From assembly GCA_023443225.1 (NCBI GenBank), contig JAEZVF010000060.1, forward strand, positions 154,773-218,772: a stretch of 64,000 bases of DNA. The letters run 5' to 3'. Position numbers and translations under genes: made by a program. Shown here piece after piece: positions 8,891 through 17,031 of the stretch. Numbering within the stretch: position 1 is the stretch's first letter; each line of letters opens with the position of its first letter. Source of the DNA: Bacillota bacterium (GTDB lineage Bacteria > Bacillota > Clostridia > Lachnospirales > Lachnospiraceae). Below the pieces are notes generated by a model. The model had not been told where the DNA came from. It saw only the letters and a program-made list of their open reading frames with translations, and did not search any database.

Positions 8891-10276
8891 ATGGATATAA
8901 TATTTAAAGGAGGAACTGTGGTATCCCCGGAAGGCAGTGTACAATGCGATGTAAGAGTCAAGGGCGAAATCATAGAGCAGGTAGGAGAAAACCTTGACAC
9001 AGCTGGATCAAAAGTCATTGATGTAACAGGGAAATTACTTTTTCCAGGCTTTATTGATACCCATACTCATTTTGATCTTGATGCAGGTGATTTCTTTACC
9101 TCAGACAATTTTGAAACTGGAACGAAAGCAGCAATTGCAGGCGGAACAACAACAGTGCTAGATCATACTACGCAAAATAGAGGAGAGACCTTAAAGGATG
9201 CTTTGAAGAACTGGCATGAAAAAGCAAGTGATCGTTCTTATTGTGATTATGGGTTTCATATGTCTATCAGCGAGTGGAATGAGGAAATCAAAAAAGAACT
9301 AAAAGATATGACCCATGAAGGCGTAACCTCTTATAAGTTATATATGGCTTATAATAATCTCAAAGTAAATGACGCAGAAATATACGAGATATTAAAAGCA
9401 GTGACAGAAGAGGGTGGGATCATCGGCGTACACTGTGAAAATGGCGATTTGGTGAATGAATTAATTGAGAAACAGAAAAAGCTCGGAAACTTATCTCCCA
9501 AAGCACATCCCCTATCCAGACCAGATGATATTGAAGCAGAAGCAGTCAGCCGCTTGTTAACAATAGCTAAATACGCAGATGCTCCGGTAAATATCGTTCA
9601 TTTAAGTACACAAAAAGGATATGATTTCGTAAAAAAGGCAAGAGAAGAAGGTCAAAAGGTTTACGTAGAATCTTGCCCACAGTATTTTCTTATGGATGAA
9701 TCCAAATATACTTTAGAAGGTTTTGAAAGCGCTAAGTACGTTCTATCCCCCCCTCTCCGCAAGGATAACGATATTTCTTGTTTGTGGAATGCATTAACAG
9801 AAAATAAGATAGATACTATAGGTACTGACCATTGCAGTTTTAACTTTAAGGGGCAGAAAGATAGAGGGATTAATGACTTTTCACGCATACCAAATGGCAT
9901 TCCTGGTGTTGAACATAGACCAGTTCTCATGTATACTTATGGGGTGGCAGACAATCGAATTACGAAGGAACAGTTCTGTGCAGTAGTGTCTACAAATGCT
10001 GCAAAATTATTTGGAATGTATCCTCAAAAAGGTATTCTTAGGGAGGGCAGCGATGCAGATATTGTTGTTTGGGACCCCGAATTTCGCGGTACAATAACTG
10101 CAAAAGAACAAGTTCAAAATGTGGATTACACACCCTATGAAGGAATTTCCACTCAGGGAAGGGCGGAATTAGTAATGTTAAGAGGAAACCTTGTTGTCCA
10201 GAATGGAAAAGTAATTAGTAAGAATTCGGGTAACTACGTATACAGGCAAACTACGTTTAGCGGAGAAAAAGCCTAG
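8891..10276 (+). CDS. hyuA: Dihydropyrimidinase / D-hydantoinase (HyuA/HydA)
   Basis: This 461-residue cyclic-amide hydrolase opens hydantoin or dihydropyrimidine rings. The binuclear metal centre is visible in order: HxH in GFIDTHTHFDLD (near residue 57), the carboxylated lysine in TSYKLYMAYN (near 150), His in GVHCENGDL, His in NIVHLSTQKG, and Asp in IGTDHCSFN. Length equals the family norm. In E. coli hyuA sits in the same ygeWXY-ygfK-ssnA locus, so here it probably hydrolyses a ring produced from purine reduction. The Shine-Dalgarno AGAGGTG is about 12 nt before the ATG, a little far, and no closer alternative is convincing. ridA follows 42 nt downstream. Confidence 0.93.
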   Translation: MDIIFKGGTVVSPEGSVQCDVRVKGEIIEQVGENLDTAGSKVIDVTGKLLFPGFIDTHTHFDLDAGDFFTSDNFETGTKAAIAGGTTTVLDHTTQNRGETLKDALKNWHEKASDRSYCDYGFHMSISEWNEEIKKELKDMTHEGVTSYKLYMAYNNLKVNDAEIYEILKAVTEEGGIIGVHCENGDLVNELIEKQKKLGNLSPKAHPLSRPDDIEAEAVSRLLTIAKYADAPVNIVHLSTQKGYDFVKKAREEGQKVYVESCPQYFLMDESKYTLEGFESAKYVLSPPLRKDNDISCLWNALTENKIDTIGTDHCSFNFKGQKDRGINDFSRIPNGIPGVEHRPVLMYTYGVADNRITKEQFCAVVSTNAAKLFGMYPQKGILREGSDADIVVWDPEFRGTITAKEQVQNVDYTPYEGISTQGRAELVMLRGNLVVQNGKVISKNSGNYVYRQTTFSGEKA

Positions 10277-10318
10277 TTACGTTTTTATAGTATAATTATA
10301 TAAATGGAGGAATAAAAA

Positions 10319-10702
10319 ATGAATAAAGAAGCTATTAATGCAAAAAATGCTCCTGCAGCAGTAGGACCTTATGTACATGCAGTAAAAGCAGGCGAAATGG
10401 TATTTACATCTGGTCAGTTAGGCTTAGATCCAGTTACTGGTAATCTTGCAGAAGGAGTAGAAGCGCAAGCACATTTAAGTTTAAAAAATCTTGGAGCAGT
10501 ATTGGAAGCAGCAGGATTAACTTATTCTGACGTGGTTAAAACTACTGTATTTCTGGATGATATGAATGATTTTGCTGCAATTAACGCTATCTATGCGGAG
10601 TATTTTACAGGGGAAGCACCTGCTCGTTCCTGTGTTGAAGTTGCCAAGCTTCCTAAAGGCGGATTAATTGAGATTGAAGCTATCGCTGTTAAGAGCAAAT
10701 AG
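10319..10702 (+). CDS. ridA: RidA-family 2-iminopropanoate / 2-aminoacrylate deaminase
   Basis: This 127-residue protein is a full-length Rid/YjgF/UK114 member. Signatures seen are AAVGPYVHAV near the N-terminus, FTSGQLGLDP, and the active-site arginine in EAPARSCVEVAKLP, followed by the family's IEIEAIA end. RidA proteins are cytoplasmic trimers that hydrolyse reactive enamine/imine intermediates to ketoacid and ammonia. The YgeX reaction in the same cluster releases 2-aminoacrylate, the classical RidA substrate, so this copy likely speeds or detoxifies that step. RBS GGAGG lies 8 nt upstream of the ATG. Whether it acts on another enamine in purine ring opening cannot be told from sequence. 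Confidence 0.93.
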   Translation: MNKEAINAKNAPAAVGPYVHAVKAGEMVFTSGQLGLDPVTGNLAEGVEAQAHLSLKNLGAVLEAAGLTYSDVVKTTVFLDDMNDFAAINAIYAEYFTGEAPARSCVEVAKLPKGGLIEIEAIAVKSK

Positions 10703-10718
10703 TAATTATCATCATAAT

Positions 10719-10758
10719 TGGTTTGGGTATCATAGTTGGATATTCGATATCCAAACCA
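10719..10758. promoter_or_regulatory. Inverted repeat ahead of the TetR gene: operator or ridA terminator
   Basis: TGGTTTGGGTATC (10719-10731) and GATATCCAAACCA (10746-10758) pair at 12 of 13 with a 14-nt loop. It lies directly before the TetR-type gene and has no strong T-run, which favours a regulator binding site, but a processing hairpin after ridA is also possible. Confidence 0.5.
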
Positions 10759-10786
10759 TAAATTATGTGATGAAAGGGATAATTTT

Positions 10787-11392
10787 ATGAATGAAATATC
10801 GATTAAAGAGCCTGTTAAAAGAGTTCTAAATGCTGCGCTTGATGTAGTGAACAAGGATACCATCAGCGGCACAAGAATGCACTTGATTGCAGAACAGGCC
10901 GGAATGGTGCAATCAAATGTTCACTATTATTATAAAACTAAAAATGATTTAATGCTTGCTCTTCAGGAATACATTTTTGAGGAGTGTTATGAAATCAGGC
11001 GGATTGAAAAAAACAGTAGTAAAGATAATTTGGAAAGTCAACTGGATGTATTCATTAATCAGAAAAAGAAATTAATATTAGAGAAAAATAAATATGACTT
11101 TGCCGAAATAGACTTTTGGGTACAGAGTAAATCCAATCAGGATATACACTTTAATTTTGTGGAATCTTATGAAAAATGGAGAGAAGAGATCCGGATCATA
11201 TTAAAGACCTACTGTCCTTCTCTAGATGATAAAAGCTTGGAAATACTTCCCTATACCTTGGTTTCTTTATTACAGGGTGCTACGATTCAATATTTTATTA
11301 GTGACACTAATTTTGATATCGATAATTATTTTGAGACATGTAAACATATGATGCTGAATCAGATTAAAAGTGTAAGTGAAAAAGAAGATTAG
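10787..11392 (+). CDS. TetR/AcrR-family transcriptional regulator
   Basis: A 201-residue regulator. The N-terminal helix-turn-helix reads VKRVLNAALDVVNKDTI then MHLIAEQAGMVQSNVHYYY, the usual TetR pattern in which YYY-K marks the end of the recognition helix, followed by KTKNDLMLAL. The remaining 140 residues form a helical ligand-binding domain without specific similarity that I recognise. I prefer the ATG at 10787, with GAAAGGG upstream, over an in-frame ATG at 10736 that would begin inside the inverted repeat. Located between ridA and the D-aminoacylase-like gene, it is a candidate local regulator of the purine cluster; its ligand is unknown. Confidence 0.85.
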   Translation: MNEISIKEPVKRVLNAALDVVNKDTISGTRMHLIAEQAGMVQSNVHYYYKTKNDLMLALQEYIFEECYEIRRIEKNSSKDNLESQLDVFINQKKKLILEKNKYDFAEIDFWVQSKSNQDIHFNFVESYEKWREEIRIILKTYCPSLDDKSLEILPYTLVSLLQGATIQYFISDTNFDIDNYFETCKHMMLNQIKSVSEKED

Positions 11393-11426
11393 AATCAATG
11401 AAATAATGTGATAAGAAAGTGATAAC

Positions 11427-13031
11427 ATGTATGATTATATATTGAGAAATGGTACTATCCTCATAGGAGATGGATCAGAGCCCTTCAAAGGTGATCTGGC
11501 TATCAAAGATGGTAAAATTAAAAAAATCTCAAAAAGAATAAACAAGGCATCTCGACATACTATTGATGCTTGTGGAAAATTTGTTACTCCTGGATTTATT
11601 GATATCCATCGTCATGCAGACGTCAATGTTTTTTTGCCTACCTTTGGTGAATTAGAAGCAAGACAAGGACTTACCACAATCGTTAACGGTAATTGTGGCT
11701 TGAGTGTAGTTCCCTGTCCCATTGAACATAAGAAGGAAATATTTGATTTTTTGCTTCCGGTAATAGGCAGAGTACCAGAAAATCTGACCTTTGAAGACTT
11801 TCCATCTTATATAGAAGCAATAGAAAAACAACCCCTTCCAATAAACGTAGGAATGCTGATTGGGAATGGTACAATACGAGCATCTGTAAAAGGTTATGAG
11901 ACAGGCAAATTGTCAAAAGAAGAACAAAAAAGAGTGAAAGCATACTTAGAAAGTTCTTTAAAAGCCGGTGCATTAGGAGTAAGTCTCGGAATTGTATACG
12001 CACCTGAATATAATTATAGGCTGGAGGATTTCATAGAAATCCTAGAACCTATGACCGACTTTCAACTACCTTTGGTAACACATATCCGAGGGGAAGGAGA
12101 TACCATTGAGGAATCTCTTCATGAGGTTATTGACATAGCAAAAAGCCTCAATGTACCTCTTCATATTAGTCATTTAAAAATTATTGGTAAACGAAATTGG
12201 GGTAAAGGTGCGGAAAAGGCCTTAGATATTATTGAAAAAGCTAGAGAGAACGGTTTAACTATTTCCTGTGATTTGTATCCCTATACTGCAGGATCAACCC
12301 AGTTAATTCAGATTCTTCCACCAGAGTATTTGGAAGGAGGATTTGAGCGCATTGTAGCTAGGTTAAAAATCAGGGAAGAAAGAGATGCTCTTACCAGAAT
12401 CTTAAGAGAGCCTTCCGATCATTTTGAAAATTTAGTTTCACTTGCAGGTTGGAATAATATTTATGCAACTACCATGCATCGAGAAGAAAATGTTCCCTAT
12501 ATTGGCAAATCCATTGAGGAAATAGCTGCCTTACAGCAGAAAGATCCTTATGAATGTGCTTATGATTTGCTGATTGAAGAGAATTGCGAAATATCCATGG
12601 TAGATTACATTGCTTCAGAAGATGACATAAGGAGAATTCTGAAGTACCCGTATACTTCAATAATTTCAGATACAGTTTACCCAGAAGGTGGAATTCCTCA
12701 TCCGAGAATGTATGGAACCTATCCGAGAATTCTTGAGAAGTATGTAAGGGAAGATAAAGTATTAACAATAGAAGAAGCGATTTACAAAATGACAGGGTTA
12801 CCTGCTAAAGTATATCATTTAGAGCACAAAGGATTACTTAAGGAGGGTATGGATGCTGACATTGCCGTATTCGATTTAAATAGATTGAGTACCAAAGCTA
12901 CCTATCAGGATCCAAAACAAATGCCGACTGGTTTTTCCTATGTATTTGTAAATGGAGAAATTGTAGTAGAAGCCGATCAGTATAGAAAGAATTCAGCTGG
13001 AACATTTTTAAAAAATAAATTGTTAGATTAA
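11427..13031 (+). CDS. N-acyl-D-amino-acid deacylase / D-aminoacylase family amidohydrolase
   Basis: This 534-residue amidohydrolase shows the HxH-type motif in GFIDIHRHADVN (near residue 60), the Cys/metal segment NGNCGLSV (near 90) found in D-aminoacylases, then THIRGEGDTIEESL, LHISHLKIIGK and a late Asp in IISDTVYPEGG. It is homologous to D-aminoacylase and to D-glutamate deacylase, which cut N-acyl groups from D-amino acids. It is not part of the E. coli ygeWXY locus, so in this cluster it might act on an N-carbamoyl, N-formyl or N-acyl diaminopropionate-type intermediate; this is inference. The RBS is weak. The XdhC gene follows 55 nt later in the same direction. Confidence 0.85.
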   Translation: MYDYILRNGTILIGDGSEPFKGDLAIKDGKIKKISKRINKASRHTIDACGKFVTPGFIDIHRHADVNVFLPTFGELEARQGLTTIVNGNCGLSVVPCPIEHKKEIFDFLLPVIGRVPENLTFEDFPSYIEAIEKQPLPINVGMLIGNGTIRASVKGYETGKLSKEEQKRVKAYLESSLKAGALGVSLGIVYAPEYNYRLEDFIEILEPMTDFQLPLVTHIRGEGDTIEESLHEVIDIAKSLNVPLHISHLKIIGKRNWGKGAEKALDIIEKARENGLTISCDLYPYTAGSTQLIQILPPEYLEGGFERIVARLKIREERDALTRILREPSDHFENLVSLAGWNNIYATTMHREENVPYIGKSIEEIAALQQKDPYECAYDLLIEENCEISMVDYIASEDDIRRILKYPYTSIISDTVYPEGGIPHPRMYGTYPRILEKYVREDKVLTIEEAIYKMTGLPAKVYHLEHKGLLKEGMDADIAVFDLNRLSTKATYQDPKQMPTGFSYVFVNGEIVVEADQYRKNSAGTFLKNKLLD

Positions 13032-13086
13032 TCAATATAAGAAAAATACGGAATAAACAAATATGAGTTAGGAAGAAGGGTAAATT

Positions 13087-14115
13087 ATGAGCAATCTTTA
13101 TGAAGTTATCAATGAATTAGATCCATATAAAGATAACCGAATAGCCACCATGATAGAAGGTAAGAATTTTGGTGAAAAGATTATTGTTTCTGATGGAAAC
13201 GTGGTTTATGAATCAAAAGCAAATAGTTTGCCTATAGAGTTACGAAGTAAGATTGCAAATAGCCATTTGGATGGATTAATTACCATCGATGGTCAGAGTA
13301 TCTTTTGTGAAACCCTTGGAAATGAAAAAAAACTTATTATTTGCGGCGGAGGCCATGTTTCGGTACCGGTAGTAAAGATTGCAAAGATGATTGGGTTTTA
13401 CGTTACTGTAATTGATGATCGAGTTCAATATGCCGATAATATTAGAAGAACAGAAGCCGATGAGGTACTGTGTGATGATTTTCGTAATGCACTGAATCAA
13501 ATTAGAGGGGATAAAGATACCTATTTTGTAATCGTAACTCGTGGTCACCGTTATGATCAGGTTTGCCTTGAAGCAATTCTTACAAAAGAGAATGCATACA
13601 TTGGTATGATTGGCAGCAAGGTTCGGATAAAACAGGTAAAAGATGCAATGCAGGAAAAAGGCTTCAGCCAAGACTTATTAAATAAATTATACTCACCAAT
13701 AGGCTTAAATATTGGTGCTGAAACACCGGAGGAAATAGCAGTATCCATCATGGCTGAGATTATACAGGTGAAAAACGGAAGTAAAAGAAGCGGTGGTTAC
13801 CCAAAGGAAATCATGAAAGCTATCTTAAATAAAGAGACTAAATCATTACCCAAAATGCTAGCAACCATTATTTCAAGAAAGGGATCAGCCCCTAGAAATG
13901 TAGGGACAAAGATGCTGATTTTTAAGGATGGTACTACCATTGGAACGATTGGCGGTGGTTGTGTAGAAGCCGATATTTGTAATAAAGCCCGGTATCAATT
14001 AATGTCTGGGGATTTAACACCGAAGGTTTATCATGTGGATATGACCGGACGTGATGCAGAAGAAGAAGGCATGGTATGCGGTGGTGTTGTTCAAATTCTT
14101 CTTGAAATAGTCTGA
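13087..14115 (+). CDS. XdhC/CoxI-family maturation factor with swapped domain order
   Basis: A 342-residue XdhC-type protein, the kind that binds molybdenum cofactor and delivers it to xanthine dehydrogenase after terminal sulfuration. The Rossmann part comes first: KLIICGGGHVSVPVVKIAK near residue 82, VIVTRGHRYDQ and AYIGMIGSK. The CoxI part comes last: LATIISRKGSAPRNVGTKML near 258 and TIGTIGGGCVEADI near 285. In ordinary XdhC the CoxI part is N-terminal. A linker of about 40 residues joins the parts. It is followed within 32 nt by a MocA-type nucleotidyltransferase, the usual partner. Its role in a selenium-dependent hydroxylase would be cofactor maturation or insertion. Confidence 0.9.
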   Translation: MSNLYEVINELDPYKDNRIATMIEGKNFGEKIIVSDGNVVYESKANSLPIELRSKIANSHLDGLITIDGQSIFCETLGNEKKLIICGGGHVSVPVVKIAKMIGFYVTVIDDRVQYADNIRRTEADEVLCDDFRNALNQIRGDKDTYFVIVTRGHRYDQVCLEAILTKENAYIGMIGSKVRIKQVKDAMQEKGFSQDLLNKLYSPIGLNIGAETPEEIAVSIMAEIIQVKNGSKRSGGYPKEIMKAILNKETKSLPKMLATIISRKGSAPRNVGTKMLIFKDGTTIGTIGGGCVEADICNKARYQLMSGDLTPKVYHVDMTGRDAEEEGMVCGGVVQILLEIV

Positions 14116-14147
14116 TTTACAATAAGAATAGATGAGGAGGTGTAATC

Positions 14148-14786
14148 ATGGTGAAAGAGAGCGGGTCCTATAGAGTACTCATAGTATCAGCTGGTTGTTC
14201 AAGAAAGATGAAGACATTTAAACCATTGCTTCCTTTGGGAAATCACACCATTTTAGAGAATACAATTCATAATTTTCAGAAAGCTGGGATGGATGACATT
14301 GTTGTAGTAGTAGGGTACAAAAGAAGAGAATTAATCCCAATACTGAAAAGATTAGGGGTGAAAGTTGCTATAAACGAAGATTATGACCAAACCGACATGC
14401 TAGAATCTGTAAAAATTGGCTTGAGGGTTATGCCGGCAGATACCAGGGGTGTTCTACTTTGTCCTGTGGATATTCCATTAATACTGCCATCTACAATAAA
14501 AGAATTGGTGGAGACAGGAAAAAAATCAGATGCCTTGGCCGTTATTCCTGCTTACCAAGGACAATGGGGGCATCCGTTACTATTTGGGAGAAGAATTGCA
14601 AGTGAAATACTAAGGTATTATGGTGATCATGGAATAAGAGGCGTCCTTAGTAAATTTTCAGATCGTATTCAATGTATCGATGTTCCGGATGAAAACATGT
14701 TAATGAATATTAATCGGCCGGAGGATTATGAGAAATTAGTACAGATATACAATTATCAAAAAAATGAAATACTTAATGAACTGTAG
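14148..14786 (+). CDS. MocA/MobA-type molybdenum cofactor nucleotidyltransferase
   Basis: This 212-residue NTP transferase has the N-terminal nucleotide loop VSAGCSRKMKTFKPLLPLG, in which the normal LAAG is replaced by VSAG and the RMG by KMK, then DDIVVVVGY, and the magnesium-binding LLCPVDIPLI. GHPLLFGRRI matches the product-side loop of MocA. Relatives transfer CMP or GMP onto molybdopterin to make dinucleotide forms for hydroxylases; CMP transfer is most likely in the xanthine dehydrogenase context. GGAGG precedes the ATG. Its 3' end overlaps the next gene by 23 nt, so the two are translationally coupled. Confidence 0.87.
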   Translation: MVKESGSYRVLIVSAGCSRKMKTFKPLLPLGNHTILENTIHNFQKAGMDDIVVVVGYKRRELIPILKRLGVKVAINEDYDQTDMLESVKIGLRVMPADTRGVLLCPVDIPLILPSTIKELVETGKKSDALAVIPAYQGQWGHPLLFGRRIASEILRYYGDHGIRGVLSKFSDRIQCIDVPDENMLMNINRPEDYEKLVQIYNYQKNEILNEL

Positions 14787-15843
14787 TGAAGCCAGATTGG
14801 AGCTTGGTATGAAAATAATAGAAACAACAAAAGCGGTTGGACATGTGTTATGTCAAGACATCACACAGATTATTGTAGGTGAAAAAAAAGGCCCTGTATT
14901 TCGAAAGGGTCATATTGTAACGGAAGAGGATATCCCAGTTCTCTTATCTGTAGGTAAGGAACACTTATATGTATGGGAACAGGATGAAACAATGCTTCAT
15001 GAAAATGAAGCTGCCCTTATCTTATTTGATATTTGCAAAAATACAGGGATGAAGGGTTCGGATATAAAAGAAGGTAAAATTGAAATTATTGCAGACATGG
15101 ATGGTCTGTTTAAAATAAATAGAGAAAAATTAATAGCAATCAATAGTTTTGGAGACATGATGATAGCAACCAGACATGGTAATTTGCCCGTAAAAAAAGG
15201 TGATAAGCTTGCTGGGACCCGGATTATTCCGCTGGTTATTGAGAAAGAGAAGATGGAACAGGTAAAACAGATAGGTGGAGAGGAACCGATCCTCTCAATC
15301 CTTCCCTTTCAAAAAAAGAAAGTTGGAATTGTAACCACGGGTAACGAAGTATACTCTGGAAGAATAAAGGATACCTTTGGACCTGTAATTAAAGATAAGC
15401 TAGCAAAATATACAGTAGATCTCTTTGGACAGACCTATGTAGATGATCAGAAGATTCATATAAAAAATGCCATTATGGATTTTATCAATCAAGGTGCAGA
15501 CATGGTCGTTTGTACCGGAGGGATGAGTGTAGATCCCGATGATTGTACACCAGGAGCCATAATGGAAACCGGTTCAAGGATTGTGACTTATGGTGCTCCA
15601 GTATTACCTGGGGCTATGATGTTGTTATCTTATTATGAAAAAGAGGGAAGGACAATACCTATTTTAGGACTTCCAGGGTGTGTCATGTATGCCAAACAAA
15701 CCATATTTGATATTCTTCTGCCAAGAATTATGGCGGATGATGAAATTACAAGAGACGAATTAGCTGCTTTAGGGGAAGGCGGACTTTGTCTTCGATGTAA
15801 TATATGTACGTATCCAAACTGTGGATTTGGTAAAGGACATTAA
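14764..15843 (+). CDS. MoeA-like molybdopterin-binding protein with C-terminal Cys cluster
   Basis: A 359-residue protein. The central segment KVGIVTTGNEVYSGRIKDTFGP (split by a few residues around 190-205) and VVCTGGMSVDPDDCTPGAI near 250 are the molybdopterin-binding fold shared by MoeA and MogA, which inserts molybdate into adenylylated molybdopterin. The N-terminal 150 residues are not a standard MoeA domain. The C-terminus ends in CLRCNICTYPNCGFGKGH, four closely spaced cysteines that could bind zinc or an Fe-S cluster. The start overlaps the upstream nucleotidyltransferase. Genes of this type are typical of selenium-dependent hydroxylase clusters in clostridia. It likely hands metal or cofactor to Xdh. 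Confidence 0.82.
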   Translation: MKYLMNCSEARLELGMKIIETTKAVGHVLCQDITQIIVGEKKGPVFRKGHIVTEEDIPVLLSVGKEHLYVWEQDETMLHENEAALILFDICKNTGMKGSDIKEGKIEIIADMDGLFKINREKLIAINSFGDMMIATRHGNLPVKKGDKLAGTRIIPLVIEKEKMEQVKQIGGEEPILSILPFQKKKVGIVTTGNEVYSGRIKDTFGPVIKDKLAKYTVDLFGQTYVDDQKIHIKNAIMDFINQGADMVVCTGGMSVDPDDCTPGAIMETGSRIVTYGAPVLPGAMMLLSYYEKEGRTIPILGLPGCVMYAKQTIFDILLPRIMADDEITRDELAALGEGGLCLRCNICTYPNCGFGKGH

Positions 15844-15889
15844 TACACTATAGAATTAAGTTCAAATTAATAGATATTTAATAATTCGG

Positions 15890-15957
15890 TGTCATAAGTT
15901 CCAATAGCTAATGAATATATACAAAATCATTCATAGTATCTGAATTGGTTTATGACA
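15890..15957. promoter_or_regulatory. Three-part inverted repeat upstream of modABC
   Basis: TGTCATA (15890-15896) pairs with TATGACA (15951-15957), CCAAT (15901-15905) with ATTGG (15944-15948), and ATGAAT (15911-15916) with ATTCAT (15929-15934). No T-run follows, so it is not a clear terminator. A metal-responsive regulatory structure ahead of modA is possible; I do not recognise a Moco riboswitch or a ModE box. Confidence 0.45.
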
Positions 15958-16030
15958 TTCAAATCATTTAATATAAACACTAAACAGAATGACATAACGA
16001 AAACAATTGAATAAGTGAAAGGGACACAAA

Positions 16031-16915
16031 ATGAAAAAGAGGAAAAGAACGAATCTATTGCTGACTTTATTATTGATAGCAGCAATGCTACTCACTGGAT
16101 GTGGGTCCTCTACCGCGAAAGAGGAAGGGAGTACAAAGGACACGGGAAATACCGAAACTAATGAACCCACAGAGACACAAGAAACAACTGAACCTTCGGA
16201 AACACAAGCTGAATCAACAAAAATACTGATTGCGGCGGCAGCAAGCCTGGAATATTCTCTGAAAGATGAGTTAATTCCTATGTTTGAAGAGCAAAATCCC
16301 GGTATTATAGTGGAAGGTACTTATGACAGTTCCGGTAAATTACAGACTCAGATCGAAGAAGGGATTGATGTGGACATATTCTTTTCTGCAGCAAGCAAAC
16401 AAATGGATGCATTGGACGAGAAAGGTATGGTGAATTCTGATTCCAGAATCGATTTACTTAAGAATAAGATTGTTCTAATTGTGCCATCCGATTCTAGTGC
16501 TGGATTATCAAAATTTGAAGATATAGCAAAGGTAGATAAAATTGCCATTGGTGACCCGGACAGCGTACCGGCTGGGCAGTATGCAAAAGAGGCTTTGACT
16601 GCTTTGGGTTTATGGGAGGCAGTTTCTAAAAAAGCCAGTCTTGGTACTAATGTTACAGAAGTCTTAACCTGGGTGTCCGAGGGAAGTGCAGATGCAGGAA
16701 TAGTATATGCAACAGATGCAGCTACTAACCCTAATGAGCTTACCGTAATTGGCGAAGCTCCAAGTGGAAGTCTCAAATCGGAGGTTATTTATCCAATCGC
16801 TGTTCTTAAGAATTCAACCAAACAAGAGGCAGCTAAAAAATTCGTTGACTTTTTATCTTCAAAGGAAGCAATTGCGGTATTTGAAAAGTATGGATTTACA
16901 GATAACATTAAATAA
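16031..16915 (+). CDS. modA: Molybdate ABC transporter, substrate-binding lipoprotein ModA
   Basis: This 294-residue lipoprotein has an N-terminal signal ending in the lipobox LLTGCGSS, so it should be anchored outside the membrane at Cys25 or nearby. A Thr/Glu-rich linker follows. The ModA fold begins at ILIAAAASLEYSLKDEL and continues with TYDSSGKLQTQIEEG and DIFFSAASKQMDAL, the oxyanion-binding Ser/Gln regions of the family, then VPAGQYAKEALTALGLW. It delivers molybdate or tungstate to ModB. Position just before modB and modC and within a molybdopterin cluster favours molybdate. Start ATG has GAAAGGG upstream. Modest spacing (116 nt) to modB. Confidence 0.95.
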   Translation: MKKRKRTNLLLTLLLIAAMLLTGCGSSTAKEEGSTKDTGNTETNEPTETQETTEPSETQAESTKILIAAAASLEYSLKDELIPMFEEQNPGIIVEGTYDSSGKLQTQIEEGIDVDIFFSAASKQMDALDEKGMVNSDSRIDLLKNKIVLIVPSDSSAGLSKFEDIAKVDKIAIGDPDSVPAGQYAKEALTALGLWEAVSKKASLGTNVTEVLTWVSEGSADAGIVYATDAATNPNELTVIGEAPSGSLKSEVIYPIAVLKNSTKQEAAKKFVDFLSSKEAIAVFEKYGFTDNIK

Positions 16916-17031
16916 AACAGATAAATCACATTATGAAAGAATACAGATAGTCGTTTGTGAAACATTTAAGCCCAATGATGTTCCAGTGTTAAATTATGAG
17001 TTTCCAAATGCTAGAAAAAGAAAGGGTTAAT

